DNA of 64,000 nt, taken from the NCBI RefSeq assembly GCF_000518745.1, contig NZ_KI912487.1:459637-523636 (forward strand), given 5' to 3'. This DNA comes from Phaseolibacter flectens ATCC 12775. Lineage in GTDB: Bacteria; Pseudomonadota; Gammaproteobacteria; Enterobacterales; Enterobacteriaceae. A program made the translations under genes and the position numbers. Below, piece by piece: positions 1 through 9,929 of this stretch (positions are counted from its first letter, which is position 1; each line of letters opens with the position of its first letter). The notes below the pieces were generated by a model. It saw only the letters and a list, made by a program, of their open reading frames with translations, was not told where the DNA came from and made no database searches.

Positions 1-2573
1 GCTGGCGTCGGTGCCGGTGTTGGCGCTGGCGTCGGTGTCGGTGCTGGCGTCGGTGTCGGTACTGGCGTTGGCGTTGGTGCCGGCGTTGGCATCGGTGCAG
101 GTGTCGGTGTCGGCTGCGGCGGCAATGTCGGTTGCGGTGGCAACGTCGGCTGCGGTGGCAACGTCGGCTGCGGTGGTAACGTCGGATCTGGCACTGGCTC
201 TGGTTTAGGTGGATTGCACGGGCAGAACGGAGGCAATGGCAATACGATCCCCGGAATAGCAATGAAAAATTTAAATGTCAAGCCTGGCAGCCCCGGAAAA
301 CTCAACGCTTGGGTGCCAATCGCTGAACCACAGCCGCCGCCACCGGCAACGCAACAATCGTCAGATGGATTGAGGTGTACTTCCCCCCCCTGAATGATCA
401 CTTGGTCATCAGCAATTAATTTTATGCTTCTGGCTCTGAGTACCAGTTCACTTCGAGTGACTTGTTGATTATTGATATGCTGAAGCACATGAGCGGCATC
501 AATCGTTGAATTAACCGCTGCATTGTAGGTTGTCGTTAATGCCCCTATGTAAGTAATATTTGAAGCACCTTTGAGTTCTTGAGTATACAACCCCTCTACA
601 ACATGGGAATGCGCGCCTTGAAATTTGGTAAGTGCAGCGCCCGTTACTGTTTCAGTATGAGTTCCATTGATGGTTTTTACATGTGGGCCAGTGATTGTCA
701 CGTTTTTATTTCCCGTGACTGTTTCTGAATGTATACCGAATGTCGTCAGCTTATAATTTGCATCGACCTGCATCTCGTGGGATAATTTTACATTCTGAAC
801 AGACTGCCCTTCAATCGTATGCTCGTGTCTGCCTTTCACGTTAATCATACGGTTGCCGTCGACCGTCAATTGATGGTCTGCGCCAATATGGTGAAATTCA
901 TTCAACTTTGTATAACGTTGCATTGTTCTTTCTGCCTGCTCCCAATACATCTCGGAACCAGGGATATCATCAAATCTGACGCCATTATAATTGTTTGTCT
1001 GTCCTCCCACCGAGCGCGTAATGAAACCACTCTGTGTTTTGTTGGCCGGCAACTCCCAAGGCGGCATGGTCGTACTATTGTACAAACTGCCTAACACAAG
1101 GGGGCGATCCGGATCACCATTAATAAAATCGACGATCACCTCATGTTTAACACGCGGAATTGAGATCCCGCCAAACTGATTACCTGCCCATGGTTGATTG
1201 ACTCGGATCCAGCATGAATCCTGTTCCGTATTGTTACCGTAGCGATCCCACAAGAAACGAACCTTGATACGGCCATACTTATCTGTCCAGATATCCTCCC
1301 CTGGTGGTCCTACAACGATGGCGGTTTGAGGGCCAGTGGTTCGTGGTTTAGGTATAGTCTGGGGATGTCGATACTGTACTTTAGCCGGTTGAACAGTAAA
1401 ATTACATTTAACATCATAAGATGGCTCAAGTTGACTACTCTCTGTTCGCTCTTGTATTTTAATATGACTTCGTAGGACAAGGTATTCCTGATTTGCTTCT
1501 ATAATGGGATGATTTTTTAATATAAAAAGCATACCGCAGCTGATGTATAAAATTGCACCTTCCCCTTCGGCTCGAGTTCCCAGAGCATAACGTTCTTGCT
1601 GTCTAATTTCTGAAAACTGGTCACCGACAGAGATATCTTCATAATTTCCAGGCCAATCGTATATCTCAAAGTGAGAGAAAGAGGTATTTCTTCGGTGAGA
1701 ATAAGACGACTCAAGGCTAGTCCGGGATTTTGTAAAATCATAATCATTAGTTACCCAGCGTCCTGAAGTAATAGACTGCTGGTAAGCAAATGAATAGATA
1801 TACATATCCTTGAGTTTAGGCTTATTATCGTGAAAGAAAATTTTACGATAATCTTTATTTTGGGAATAGCGGTGGCCACTAACTCCATCGACCAAAACCA
1901 GTGTGTGCTCACCATTTTGATGCTCAAAAAACCAATAGATACCCCACTTTTCCATTAGGCGAGCAAGGAAAGCAAAATCAGTCTCCCCGTATTGCACTTG
2001 GAAAGTTAAAGGTGGATAGGTACTGATGAAACGTTTAACGAATTTGAAGGGATATTCTGATAAGACTTCAGTAAGAATATCCTCCACAGATTTATGCTGA
2101 AATATCTTAAAGTCAGTCGTGAGGTCAGCAAGATAAAACCAAGGCCGCAAAATAAATTCATAAGTACAATGCCGTTTACTCCGATGAACAAATCGCGCCT
2201 TCTCGACAATCCCTGTGATTTCACGGCGACCATGGAGCATATCCTCTTTTGTTAAACTTAAATTTTCTTTAGGATGAATTAAACTTTCTTCAATGTCTCC
2301 ACTTTCCCCACTTGATTGACCCGGTTCAATTAATACAGTTAAAAATTTACCTATCATGTCGTTGATAGGGATATTGCTCATCATTTCTTCAGGTGCATTT
2401 AAATGATCGGGGGTTTTTGCCACCAATTTATAGCTAAAAAGTGTTGATAAATGCTCTTCCCCAGAGAGAGAAGATAAATACAGTGCAGGTTTGCCCTCTA
2501 TCGTAGGCATTGTCTTACTATGTAACTGAAAGTTGCGTATCGTCGATTTCTGAAACATCATTTTGTTTTCCAT
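1..2573 (-). CDS. vgrG: VgrG (TssI) spike protein with Pro-rich C-terminal extension, 3' end beyond window
   Basis: This is the trimeric tip of the T6SS tube, which pierces the target and carries effectors. The frame is open from an ATG at 2573 to the window edge (857 codons) with no stop. An N-terminal gp27-like half is followed by the gp5/OB region, where I read GPQTAIVVGPPGEDIWTDKYG and SCWIRVNQPW, then VDFINGDPDRPLVLGSLYN. Thr/Val/Gly-rich beta-helix needle repeats follow (about 1020-420). After LNPSDDCC comes an added tail: a hydrophobic Gly/Pro segment (about 345-226), four tandem LPPQPT units (108-179, 18 bp each), then Pro-Thr/Pro-Ala dipeptides to the edge. The tail resembles a linker to a cargo domain that is not visible here. 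The start lies 5 nt after the stop of the upstream gene, so the two are co-transcribed. An 8-G run in the coding strand (383-390) lies just before the tail. Family assignment is firm; cargo is unknown. Confidence 0.95.
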   Translation of the reverse strand, partial: MENKMMFQKSTIRNFQLHSKTMPTIEGKPALYLSSLSGEEHLSTLFSYKLVAKTPDHLNAPEEMMSNIPINDMIGKFLTVLIEPGQSSGESGDIEESLIHPKENLSLTKEDMLHGRREITGIVEKARFVHRSKRHCTYEFILRPWFYLADLTTDFKIFQHKSVEDILTEVLSEYPFKFVKRFISTYPPLTFQVQYGETDFAFLARLMEKWGIYWFFEHQNGEHTLVLVDGVSGHRYSQNKDYRKIFFHDNKPKLKDMYIYSFAYQQSITSGRWVTNDYDFTKSRTSLESSYSHRRNTSFSHFEIYDWPGNYEDISVGDQFSEIRQQERYALGTRAEGEGAILYISCGMLFILKNHPIIEANQEYLVLRSHIKIQERTESSQLEPSYDVKCNFTVQPAKVQYRHPQTIPKPRTTGPQTAIVVGPPGEDIWTDKYGRIKVRFLWDRYGNNTEQDSCWIRVNQPWAGNQFGGISIPRVKHEVIVDFINGDPDRPLVLGSLYNSTTMPPWELPANKTQSGFITRSVGGQTNNYNGVRFDDIPGSEMYWEQAERTMQRYTKLNEFHHIGADHQLTVDGNRMINVKGRHEHTIEGQSVQNVKLSHEMQVDANYKLTTFGIHSETVTGNKNVTITGPHVKTINGTHTETVTGAALTKFQGAHSHVVEGLYTQELKGASNITYIGALTTTYNAAVNSTIDAAHVLQHINNQQVTRSELVLRARSIKLIADDQVIIQGGEVHLNPSDDCCVAGGGGCGSAIGTQALSFPGLPGLTFKFFIAIPGIVLPLPPFCPCNPPKPEPVPDPTLPPQPTLPPQPTLPPQPTLPPQPTPTPAPMPTPAPTPTPVPTPTPAPTPTPAPTPAPTP

Positions 2574-2578
2574 TTTAA

Positions 2579-3241
2579 TCAGACAAATGTGCCACTGATC
2601 CCGTGGCAAATTAATAATCGAGATTCCAATATTTTCTTGAAACGACTCTGTCGCCATAGCCAAAATGTAGAATGTGCTTTCGTGCAAATAGGCCAGTTAT
2701 TCCAAGGCATTGACACAATTCCATCTTGTTCAGCAACCCACAAATCAGCCTGTGAATTAATTTCAAGTAGGCAGGGTAATCGTTGTGAAAACCGATATCG
2801 AGATGTCAACACAATCCTTTCTAAAAATGGCCGGTAATAAAAATGCAGAGCAGTAAGCCATTTTTTTTGCTCATTCTTGATGTTAAAAGAATCATCAGAC
2901 TGTTCTATATTTAATATTCTACTCAGCCAAAATGGTAGCGTCGTATCCGATGCGAGATTTTCTAACAGCCAATCATCAATCACATTAGTATAAGATAACG
3001 TTAGGTATTTATTATCTCCCTGTTTACGTACAATAAATGAGCCAACAAAACAATTTCGCCCTTGCTCTTTCTCCGGACTCAGTACAAAGCACCATGGATA
3101 ATCGATATCTAAATCGGATTTTAATTTTTCTTCATTTATTATATCAAAAACATGCGTAACGAGATATTTATCCCTAAAAGATAATTTATTGAAAATCGAC
3201 GTTTCTTTTTTTAAATCAAAAAATTTTGTTTTAATCTTCAA
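2579..3241 (-). CDS. T6SS accessory protein, possibly a divergent TagF/ImpM
   Basis: A 220-residue soluble protein with no signal peptide, lying between tssM (36 nt upstream) and vgrG (5 nt downstream), so it belongs to the T6SS operon. I do not recognise it firmly. Two segments echo TagF/ImpM, the post-translational T6SS repressor family: a PWCFVLSP...GRNCFVGSFIV stretch (about residues 48-72), like the TagF 'FxLxP...GxxxPS' core, and a C-terminal STFWLWRQ...LLICHGI stretch, like the family's Ser-x-Trp-Trp...GLP ending. The usual TagF opening motif (GWYGKLPxxGDF) is absent, so it is either a truncated or divergent TagF or another T6SS accessory protein. DUF4123 adaptors also sit beside vgrG, but I see none of their signature. 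The product is real; the function is tentative. Confidence 0.6.
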   Translation of the reverse strand: MKIKTKFFDLKKETSIFNKLSFRDKYLVTHVFDIINEEKLKSDLDIDYPWCFVLSPEKEQGRNCFVGSFIVRKQGDNKYLTLSYTNVIDDWLLENLASDTTLPFWLSRILNIEQSDDSFNIKNEQKKWLTALHFYYRPFLERIVLTSRYRFSQRLPCLLEINSQADLWVAEQDGIVSMPWNNWPICTKAHSTFWLWRQSRFKKILESRLLICHGISGTFV

Positions 3242-3277
3242 TGATATTTCCTTCCGATAATTAATAACGTCGTCAAA

Positions 3278-6200
3278 TTAATTAAATGTTACACAGTGAA
3301 AATTCCTGAGGATATCGGTGACCATTTGGCCATTAAAAGTCACACCTGATACTTCAATATCAGCCTGATTATTACCAGTTTGGAAAATTAACACGGGTTC
3401 ACCATCTTTAGATGTGGCAACACTACGAGCACTATCTAACCAATGAAACAGCGCCCAAGGTCCTTGATAGGAAATGGCCATCCCAGTTTTATCAGAATGT
3501 GGCAAGGTCATCATACTGAGTTGTGAGCCTCTACGATCAGTAGGCCACTGAAGTTTGGTTATTGTTAGCGGCCCATGAGCATAACTTATCGTAGTCGAAT
3601 CAAACCCCAGATTCAGTTGTTCAAACTCTGGTGACAGTGCTAAAATTTGGATCCCCAAGGATAACATGAATTTTTTATTATCATCTGACTGGAAAAAGAC
3701 TTGCCTGATTGTCGCTGCCTGTTCGAACATATCCAAAGCATCACTCTCACCATTCATGAGATTTTGCTCATTGTCAGTGTTTTTATAACGCCATGGTTTA
3801 ACCGATGTATCAACTTTATCTGCAAGGTTTTTATTATAATACTGCTCAACCATGCCACCCGGTGAAAAAAATCTTTCAAAATCAACTAACCTTACCTGTT
3901 TCTTGGAATCTTCAAACGGATAGCGTCCTTCAATATTATTTTTACAAAATTGGCCTAATCCCTCTTCAATACCTTGGTTACTTTTACTAACAACTACCTG
4001 CATAGCACGCTGATAACTTGCACTCAGGAGTGGTGTAATTAAATTGTTTAGTGGTAAAGGCCATGATTGAGCCTCTGTACTTAATCGATGTAAATCATCT
4101 GAGATCACCGGAATATTACCATTTCTGATACTATTCTGATAGACAACTAATAAAGTATACTGTTGGCTCAATTCACTCAATAAATGGCTTAAGCCATTTG
4201 ATGCTGGGGAGCTTCCGATCAACTCATCTGTTTGGTTTGCGGGAGAAATCGACATTGAATTGCTGCCTTGGCCATTGATAAATTGATGTAAGGCACTGAA
4301 TCGATCGTCAACAGTTTGTCTGATCAACTTTTTTTCCGCAGCCAAACGAGCTACCGTCATTTTCATTCCGACATTTAACAGTTTGCTTTTACTTGTATTA
4401 TCGCGATCTGTATTCTGCTGTTTCTTAGCGTCATTCACCACCGACAAACTGGTCTCATCGACAACTCGCTGTAACAATGCAATTAACGGTGAATTATTCT
4501 GAGACACAGCTCTAAGCATATAAATATTCGCGCTAAGATCTTGATCATTTTCAGCCATATTCATCACCGATATATTAGGCCGAAGATTTTCGAGGAAATG
4601 TTGCCAATGATTAGCATAGTCATTCAAGTAAAGCGCCAGCACCTGCTGGCGCACCACGCCCACAGCATCAATAGGGGTGTTCAAATCATCGGAATTCAAA
4701 ATAAATTGTTTACCTAAAATATCACCATCTTCAACCATGGACGAGACGAGCCGAAGATCCATTTTTTTTTTGAAAACCTGATAAAAACCCTCACGAGTAA
4801 AAATACCTGGAATAAAATCGTCTTTGCTATTATTCTCAGTGGAAAATAAACCACCAGTTCCATTTTTAGCAATACTGGTCAAAGTGACATCAGGTGGACT
4901 GATTGGAGCCAAGCTTGTCAAGAGGTTCTGATAAATCCGGTCAGCAGCATCTTGATGTTCGAGCAGTTTTCTCGCGGATTGCACTAAATCAAAATTCACT
5001 TTTTGACCATATTGGCGACGTTGGTCTAACTCAAGTAATGCTTTGATATGCTGAATGAAAATATCACTTTCTTGCCATGCCTGTAAGCGTCCAGCGTCAT
5101 CCCATTCATTAACTAATTTGTTGATAACAAAATTTTCATCAAGTTTAATTTCACCAAAAATCATCAAATAAAGGCGCAGATTTTCATAGACTGCTGGGCT
5201 GTTATTATTATCAACCGTTGATTGCAGTGTCGAGGTGATTTGTTGTTCTAACAGTGGTTCAAGTCGATTACGTAATAAAAACTCATAACTATTTTGAGAC
5301 AGTTCTTGAATATCATGACCTGTATACAGGCCATATCGCCAATCATAATCTGGGGCATCAAGATCCAATAACGGATAGAATGGAAACTCTCGAGTTTGGT
5401 TTAACATTGCAGCCAATTTACTATCTTCTCGCTGCTTTATATATTGACCATTGAGCACTAATAAGGCATTGGCCTTATCATCAATAGTATTAAGGTATTG
5501 GTGATTGTTTAGGTAACTGTGGTAGAAACCGTTGATCAAAAAATACGTTAAGAAAATAAAGAAACAATGACCTAATAAACGCTGAAAACGATACTTTGAA
5601 TGACTAATTATATTATGCGTAGCCAGTCCTTGATCATTGACGATAACTTCATTGAAGAGCTGTTTTAAAAAATATTGACGACCAACAATTTCTTGAGACA
5701 GCATATTATTATGACGCGTATCTTCTGACTTAATTAATGAGGCTAAACTGGTTGCTTTTTTATTCTCAGCAATATTGAAGAAGCTTTGCATAATACTTTG
5801 GTTATTAACAAGTTGTGCGTCCCCAGTCTGATGACTACTGGTAAAATAGATACCGCGTAATGTACTGTAACTCTGAGTATCATCATACCGAGAAGCAAAA
5901 AAGACTTGTTGTAATACTTCTGCTAGAACCAGACTTAAGTCACGGAAGTCCAATGGCAACAAGTACATTTTTTTACAGTCATTACTGTCATATTCTTCCT
6001 GCTGACGTACAATCATATCATCATCAATGCGCTTTTCGAGTAATGTCAATTCATTTAGAATTGTACTTTTTAAGTCATTACTATCTCGATCTGATGACAT
6101 GATATAAGGTAAAGTTACTCCCCATACTTGCTCACGTTGCTGTGCAGTAAGATTCCTGAAATATTCGATAAAGCCAGGTAATTCATCGAGCTTAGAGATA

Positions 6201-7162
6201 ATAACATACGTGGGAAAGCGGACACCCAATGTGTGCCTGAGGTCATTCAAACGGGAACGAAGACTGGCTGCCAACTGAGTCAAATCACCTTTACTTCGAC
6301 TCATCAGTTCTGATGCTGAAATAGTTAAAATAGTACCATTAATCGCTTTTGCAGGGCGATATTTTTTCAACGTCTTTAAGAGCGCTTGCCATTCCTGATA
6401 AGTCACATCAGGTTGACTTACATATTTACCCGTTGTATCAATATAGATAGCATCATTCGTGAATAAACAATCACAATGATCAGTTGGTTTGCTCGTTTTT
6501 CCAATTTGTTTTAATTGTTCAGTATTTGGAAATTGCAGTCCAGAATTTATTATAGACAGCGTTTTACCTGAGTTTTCTGGTCCGATCACCATATACCAAG
6601 GTAGGTTATCTAATGGTTTACGATCTAAAATATAACGCTGGAACAAAGAGAGTTGCTGCTTTTTACTATTCACATAGTTTACAGCATTACGAATTTCCTG
6701 ATTAAGATAGGTAAAATCATCTTTTGTTTGTTTTGCTTTCTTAAAAGAGAGCAGTTTGTCCAGTAATGCAGGATTATTTTTTAATGCACCCAATAAACAC
6801 CATACACCATATACCAACGCCAACATTAAAATAATGACAATGACACTAAGTCGTGTCGACGTAGGCTTCAATGGGTAGGTTTTGTCGATCAAAACATAAG
6901 GACCAAGAGTCCAACAAATTACACAACAAACTAACGTGATTGAGATAAAGAAAGGCCAACTATAAAGATAGCTGATCACGTAAAATGCCACTAACGCAAT
7001 GAGTAATAGCCGAGATCCTACTGATACAAAGGGTCGGCTTTCTCCAAAACCAAAAAATGGCCCCAGATACCAAATGGCTACCATGAGTAAGAGGGTACAG
7101 ATCAGAGTTAACGTCGTTTTCACTACATTGGCAGTGAAGAATTTAGCGAATTTTGACATCAT
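3278..7162 (-). CDS. tssM: T6SS membrane complex subunit TssM (IcmF family)
   Basis: The largest subunit of the TssJLM trans-envelope complex, it spans the inner membrane and contacts the TssJ lipoprotein in the periplasm. At 1294 aa it is slightly longer than typical (about 1100-1200). Hydrophobic helices occur near residues 16-34, 50-66, 71-90 and 105-124. A cytoplasmic GTPase-like domain follows, with a Walker A motif GPENSGKT at about 194-201, so this is an NTP-binding-competent TssM rather than a degenerate one. Another transmembrane helix lies near 530-550, and the rest is the large periplasmic part (IcmF and DUF1215-type regions). Its ATG overlaps the tssL stop by one base, indicating translational coupling. 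Identification is secure. Confidence 0.95.
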   Translation of the reverse strand: MMSKFAKFFTANVVKTTLTLICTLLLMVAIWYLGPFFGFGESRPFVSVGSRLLLIALVAFYVISYLYSWPFFISITLVCCVICWTLGPYVLIDKTYPLKPTSTRLSVIVIILMLALVYGVWCLLGALKNNPALLDKLLSFKKAKQTKDDFTYLNQEIRNAVNYVNSKKQQLSLFQRYILDRKPLDNLPWYMVIGPENSGKTLSIINSGLQFPNTEQLKQIGKTSKPTDHCDCLFTNDAIYIDTTGKYVSQPDVTYQEWQALLKTLKKYRPAKAINGTILTISASELMSRSKGDLTQLAASLRSRLNDLRHTLGVRFPTYVIISKLDELPGFIEYFRNLTAQQREQVWGVTLPYIMSSDRDSNDLKSTILNELTLLEKRIDDDMIVRQQEEYDSNDCKKMYLLPLDFRDLSLVLAEVLQQVFFASRYDDTQSYSTLRGIYFTSSHQTGDAQLVNNQSIMQSFFNIAENKKATSLASLIKSEDTRHNNMLSQEIVGRQYFLKQLFNEVIVNDQGLATHNIISHSKYRFQRLLGHCFFIFLTYFLINGFYHSYLNNHQYLNTIDDKANALLVLNGQYIKQREDSKLAAMLNQTREFPFYPLLDLDAPDYDWRYGLYTGHDIQELSQNSYEFLLRNRLEPLLEQQITSTLQSTVDNNNSPAVYENLRLYLMIFGEIKLDENFVINKLVNEWDDAGRLQAWQESDIFIQHIKALLELDQRRQYGQKVNFDLVQSARKLLEHQDAADRIYQNLLTSLAPISPPDVTLTSIAKNGTGGLFSTENNSKDDFIPGIFTREGFYQVFKKKMDLRLVSSMVEDGDILGKQFILNSDDLNTPIDAVGVVRQQVLALYLNDYANHWQHFLENLRPNISVMNMAENDQDLSANIYMLRAVSQNNSPLIALLQRVVDETSLSVVNDAKKQQNTDRDNTSKSKLLNVGMKMTVARLAAEKKLIRQTVDDRFSALHQFINGQGSNSMSISPANQTDELIGSSPASNGLSHLLSELSQQYTLLVVYQNSIRNGNIPVISDDLHRLSTEAQSWPLPLNNLITPLLSASYQRAMQVVVSKSNQGIEEGLGQFCKNNIEGRYPFEDSKKQVRLVDFERFFSPGGMVEQYYNKNLADKVDTSVKPWRYKNTDNEQNLMNGESDALDMFEQAATIRQVFFQSDDNKKFMLSLGIQILALSPEFEQLNLGFDSTTISYAHGPLTITKLQWPTDRRGSQLSMMTLPHSDKTGMAISYQGPWALFHWLDSARSVATSKDGEPVLIFQTGNNQADIEVSGVTFNGQMVTDILRNFHCVTFN

Positions 7163-8565
7163 TATTCTTTTCCATAGGTGACAAAAAACTCGACCCGACG
7201 ATTTTCAGCCCGGCCTTCCGCAGTTGCATTTGAGGATAATGGTTGTGTATCCCCTTTACCGACAATCGTCACCCGCTGCTGAGGGAATCCGGCTGCCAGA
7301 AAATAGTTACCAATCGTAGCAGCGCGTTTTTCTGAGAGAATTTGGTTATTGGCAATCGTTTTACGATGTATAGGAATGGCATCTGTATGACCAACAATCA
7401 GCACCGATCCGTTAACTTCTTTAACAGCCTGTACAATTCTGTTTATTAACGGTTCTAATTTAGGATGTATTGTGATAGCGCCGGTATTAAACCAAGAATC
7501 TCCTTTTAACGTGACATGACTTTGACTGCTATTTTCATCGACAGTTAAAAGATTTTGTGCAATTTCATTTTTCAGTAAAATGGTTAAATTCAATCTCTGT
7601 TTTTTAATTTTACTCTCTATAACCGGCATTTTTACATTAACCAATTTCATCGTATTAATGATTTGCTGGCTTTGTAGAGAAAGATGATATTTGCACCAAA
7701 TATAACTGGAACCAATGAATAAACAGGATAAGATCAATGATACCCGTACAGGTATGACAAATCGTTCACTAGCAACAGGGACCGCAGGCTGTAAAGCATG
7801 AGGTGATAAACTTTGTGCAGACGGATCTCGATTACTCTGAATGATTGTTAATAAACGCTGTTTAATCCTTGTTAATTGCCGATCGCCACCGTCAATAATA
7901 CTGTAGCGACCTTCATAACCTAAACCAAGAATACGTAACATGACTTCCAACACATCAATGTATTCATGGGGATCCATGGTCAAACGACCAATTAAAAGAA
8001 AGAATTTATTTCCCCCATCACTGTCATTTTCAAAGTAATTGAGTAATAAGTTTTGAGCCCAATACATGCCAAATGATGTATTGGCCATTTCATCAAATGC
8101 AGTACACAGACAATATCGAACGATAGCGACTTTTTTCCAAGGCAAATCCGCTTCATCACAAGCGATTGTGAATAGCTCAATTTCTTTACGCATGTATTGC
8201 CCAAGCATATTGGTATATTCATAAATACCCATGTTCGCAGGCAGTTCACTGATCGCCCGTAGTATAGGTTGTGCAGCTTCTAAAATAGAATTTTCAGCGG
8301 CTTTGATTTCCCTCACGCGTTGTTGCAAGTTATCCTTAGCAGGTAAAAAATCTTGATGATGCCATCTGACTTTATCCAGTTTAGCCTTTAATTTTGTCCT
8401 TTCAGCCGCCCAATCACCTTTCTCATCAAGAAGAAAACGACCATCTGCTAACCAATCATTATCAATTGGCTCCTGAGTTGTCGCAGTCGTATCGGGGTTA
8501 AGTAGATTCGGTGCTTGAGTGCTGTCAGGGATTTTATTCAGTTCAGATTTATCTTCGTCGCTCAT
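7162..8565 (-). CDS. tssL: T6SS membrane complex subunit TssL with C-terminal OmpA domain
   Basis: A 467-aa DotU/IcmH-family inner-membrane protein. The N-terminal cytoplasmic DotU domain (about residues 80-250) contains the typical YCLCTAFDEM and ILGLGYEGRYS segments. A single transmembrane helix follows (about 272-292), then a periplasmic OmpA/MotB-like peptidoglycan-binding domain (about 340-460) with VGHTDAIPI, a KGDTQPL segment and the closing AENRRVEF. This is the 'specialised' TssL architecture, in which the peptidoglycan anchor is fused to TssL. It overlaps tssK and tssM by one base on each side. A second OmpA-domain protein is encoded in the opposite arm (27880-29778), so the locus has two potential wall anchors. 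Confidence 0.95.
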   Translation of the reverse strand: MSDEDKSELNKIPDSTQAPNLLNPDTTATTQEPIDNDWLADGRFLLDEKGDWAAERTKLKAKLDKVRWHHQDFLPAKDNLQQRVREIKAAENSILEAAQPILRAISELPANMGIYEYTNMLGQYMRKEIELFTIACDEADLPWKKVAIVRYCLCTAFDEMANTSFGMYWAQNLLLNYFENDSDGGNKFFLLIGRLTMDPHEYIDVLEVMLRILGLGYEGRYSIIDGGDRQLTRIKQRLLTIIQSNRDPSAQSLSPHALQPAVPVASERFVIPVRVSLILSCLFIGSSYIWCKYHLSLQSQQIINTMKLVNVKMPVIESKIKKQRLNLTILLKNEIAQNLLTVDENSSQSHVTLKGDSWFNTGAITIHPKLEPLINRIVQAVKEVNGSVLIVGHTDAIPIHRKTIANNQILSEKRAATIGNYFLAAGFPQQRVTIVGKGDTQPLSSNATAEGRAENRRVEFFVTYGKE

Positions 8566-9929
8566 TAGCTTCTTATTCCCCAGAGTTCAAGAGTTAAACC
8601 TGGCAATTGGCCTGCAACATGCAATGCCAGAGCCCCTTGTTCAGCGATTCGCTCCCACAATGGCCCATTTTTTTGTAATTCATAATAAATGTGACCACTG
8701 CTATAGGGTATTTGTCTTGGAGGCACAGGCAAACGATGTAGTTCAATCCCTGGCAAGTGTGATCGGACTAATTCATTCAATTGCTGGGGGGCACTCAATT
8801 TACTTTGGAAACGAAAATGTTGATCCAGTTTATCCATCGCCATATCCGCATGTACCGCAAGGACAATGTGGCTAAAACTCTGTAATTCTGCTGGCATGAC
8901 ACTTGCTACCCACACACCTTGACCACGATCTTGGAGGTCAATAATCTGACCTGCTCGCACCAATATTTGATTAAGTAAATTATTAATTTCAATGATTAAT
9001 GGTTTAATTGAAGCATAAATGTCGGCATGATTATAATCGGGAATTAACGCGGGGCGGCGTGTATCCGTTCTGACAAAAGTTGAGAGTTCTCCTGCAAGTT
9101 TTGCTAACTCAAGATACAGGTCGACAGGTGACAGCTCAGGAATATTACGCAAATGGTTAAATACAGGTTCGTACTTATTAAACATTTGTAATATAAAGTA
9201 ATCCACAATTTCTGCGCTGGCACTTGCTTTGCCAGAGGATGAACTCAAACGCTCAGCTAACATCGTTGCTCTAATTTTAACTAAGCCACTTAAATGGGTT
9301 AACCATTCAAGTAATAATGCACTCGCGCCAAAACTGGTAATTGGTGGTATAAAGTCAAGATCATTTAATAGAACATTGCCATCTGGTTGTATCGCTTGCA
9401 CTTTAGCAATGGGTAAACCTATCCAAGACTGATTAATTTCATCCTCAGACATAAATTTTAATCTTAATCTCGCAATTTGTATTGGTTTTGCACCTTGGCG
9501 AATGGCATTACAATCTGCGATTTCTGCCTCTTTCGCTTGGAAACGCGCCAGTGAATTCGTTGACTGACTGGTAAAAATGATTTCATCACTATTATCAAGA
9601 CGTAATGGGACAGCTAAATAAATTTTTTTCCCTATATGTTCAGGAAGAATAGTTAACGGATCCGGGATATCTGCATGATCTGGAATATCATAGGGCGTCC
9701 CATCCGGCAATACAGCTTTAGCACTTCTTAAAACGAGTTTCCCATATGCTAAGCCTTCACGATCAATATCGAATTCAGAAAAACCCCAGAAAAAATGATT
9801 CAGTATTTTTGCACGCTGATGAGCAAAATATTCAAAATAACGTTCTTGCTGTTGAAATAACTGTGGTCGCAAAAAAAGCCCTTCACTCCAAATGACTTTA
9901 TTCGTTTTCACTGTCTGCTCCATACTCAT
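8565..9929 (-). CDS. tssK: T6SS baseplate subunit TssK
   Basis: A 454-aa cytoplasmic protein that links the baseplate wedges (TssEFG) to the TssLM membrane complex. The opening NKVIWSEGLFLRPQLFQQQERYFEYF region is the TssK/ImpJ hallmark, and full length matches the family. The N-terminal shoulder, mid-domain and C-terminal head appear intact with no frameshift. The start at 9929 (MSMEQTV) overlaps the end of tssJ by 32 nt; a second Met two codons later is possible. The stop shares a base with the tssL start, so tssJKLM is one translationally coupled unit. Confidence 0.95.
   Translation of the reverse strand: MSMEQTVKTNKVIWSEGLFLRPQLFQQQERYFEYFAHQRAKILNHFFWGFSEFDIDREGLAYGKLVLRSAKAVLPDGTPYDIPDHADIPDPLTILPEHIGKKIYLAVPLRLDNSDEIIFTSQSTNSLARFQAKEAEIADCNAIRQGAKPIQIARLRLKFMSEDEINQSWIGLPIAKVQAIQPDGNVLLNDLDFIPPITSFGASALLLEWLTHLSGLVKIRATMLAERLSSSSGKASASAEIVDYFILQMFNKYEPVFNHLRNIPELSPVDLYLELAKLAGELSTFVRTDTRRPALIPDYNHADIYASIKPLIIEINNLLNQILVRAGQIIDLQDRGQGVWVASVMPAELQSFSHIVLAVHADMAMDKLDQHFRFQSKLSAPQQLNELVRSHLPGIELHRLPVPPRQIPYSSGHIYYELQKNGPLWERIAEQGALALHVAGQLPGLTLELWGIRS

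Noticed and set aside
1-181. Short tandem repeats that could suggest a CRISPR or VNTR array
   Set aside because: The units are coding (18-bp LPPQPT and Pro-X dipeptides), without spacers. No CRISPR-like repeat-spacer array or cas gene was seen anywhere in the window.
11-208. Open frame on the plus strand rich in Ala/Val/Leu/Ser
   Set aside because: It is the antisense shadow of the Pro-rich vgrG tail; its repetitiveness comes from the Pro codons on the minus strand.
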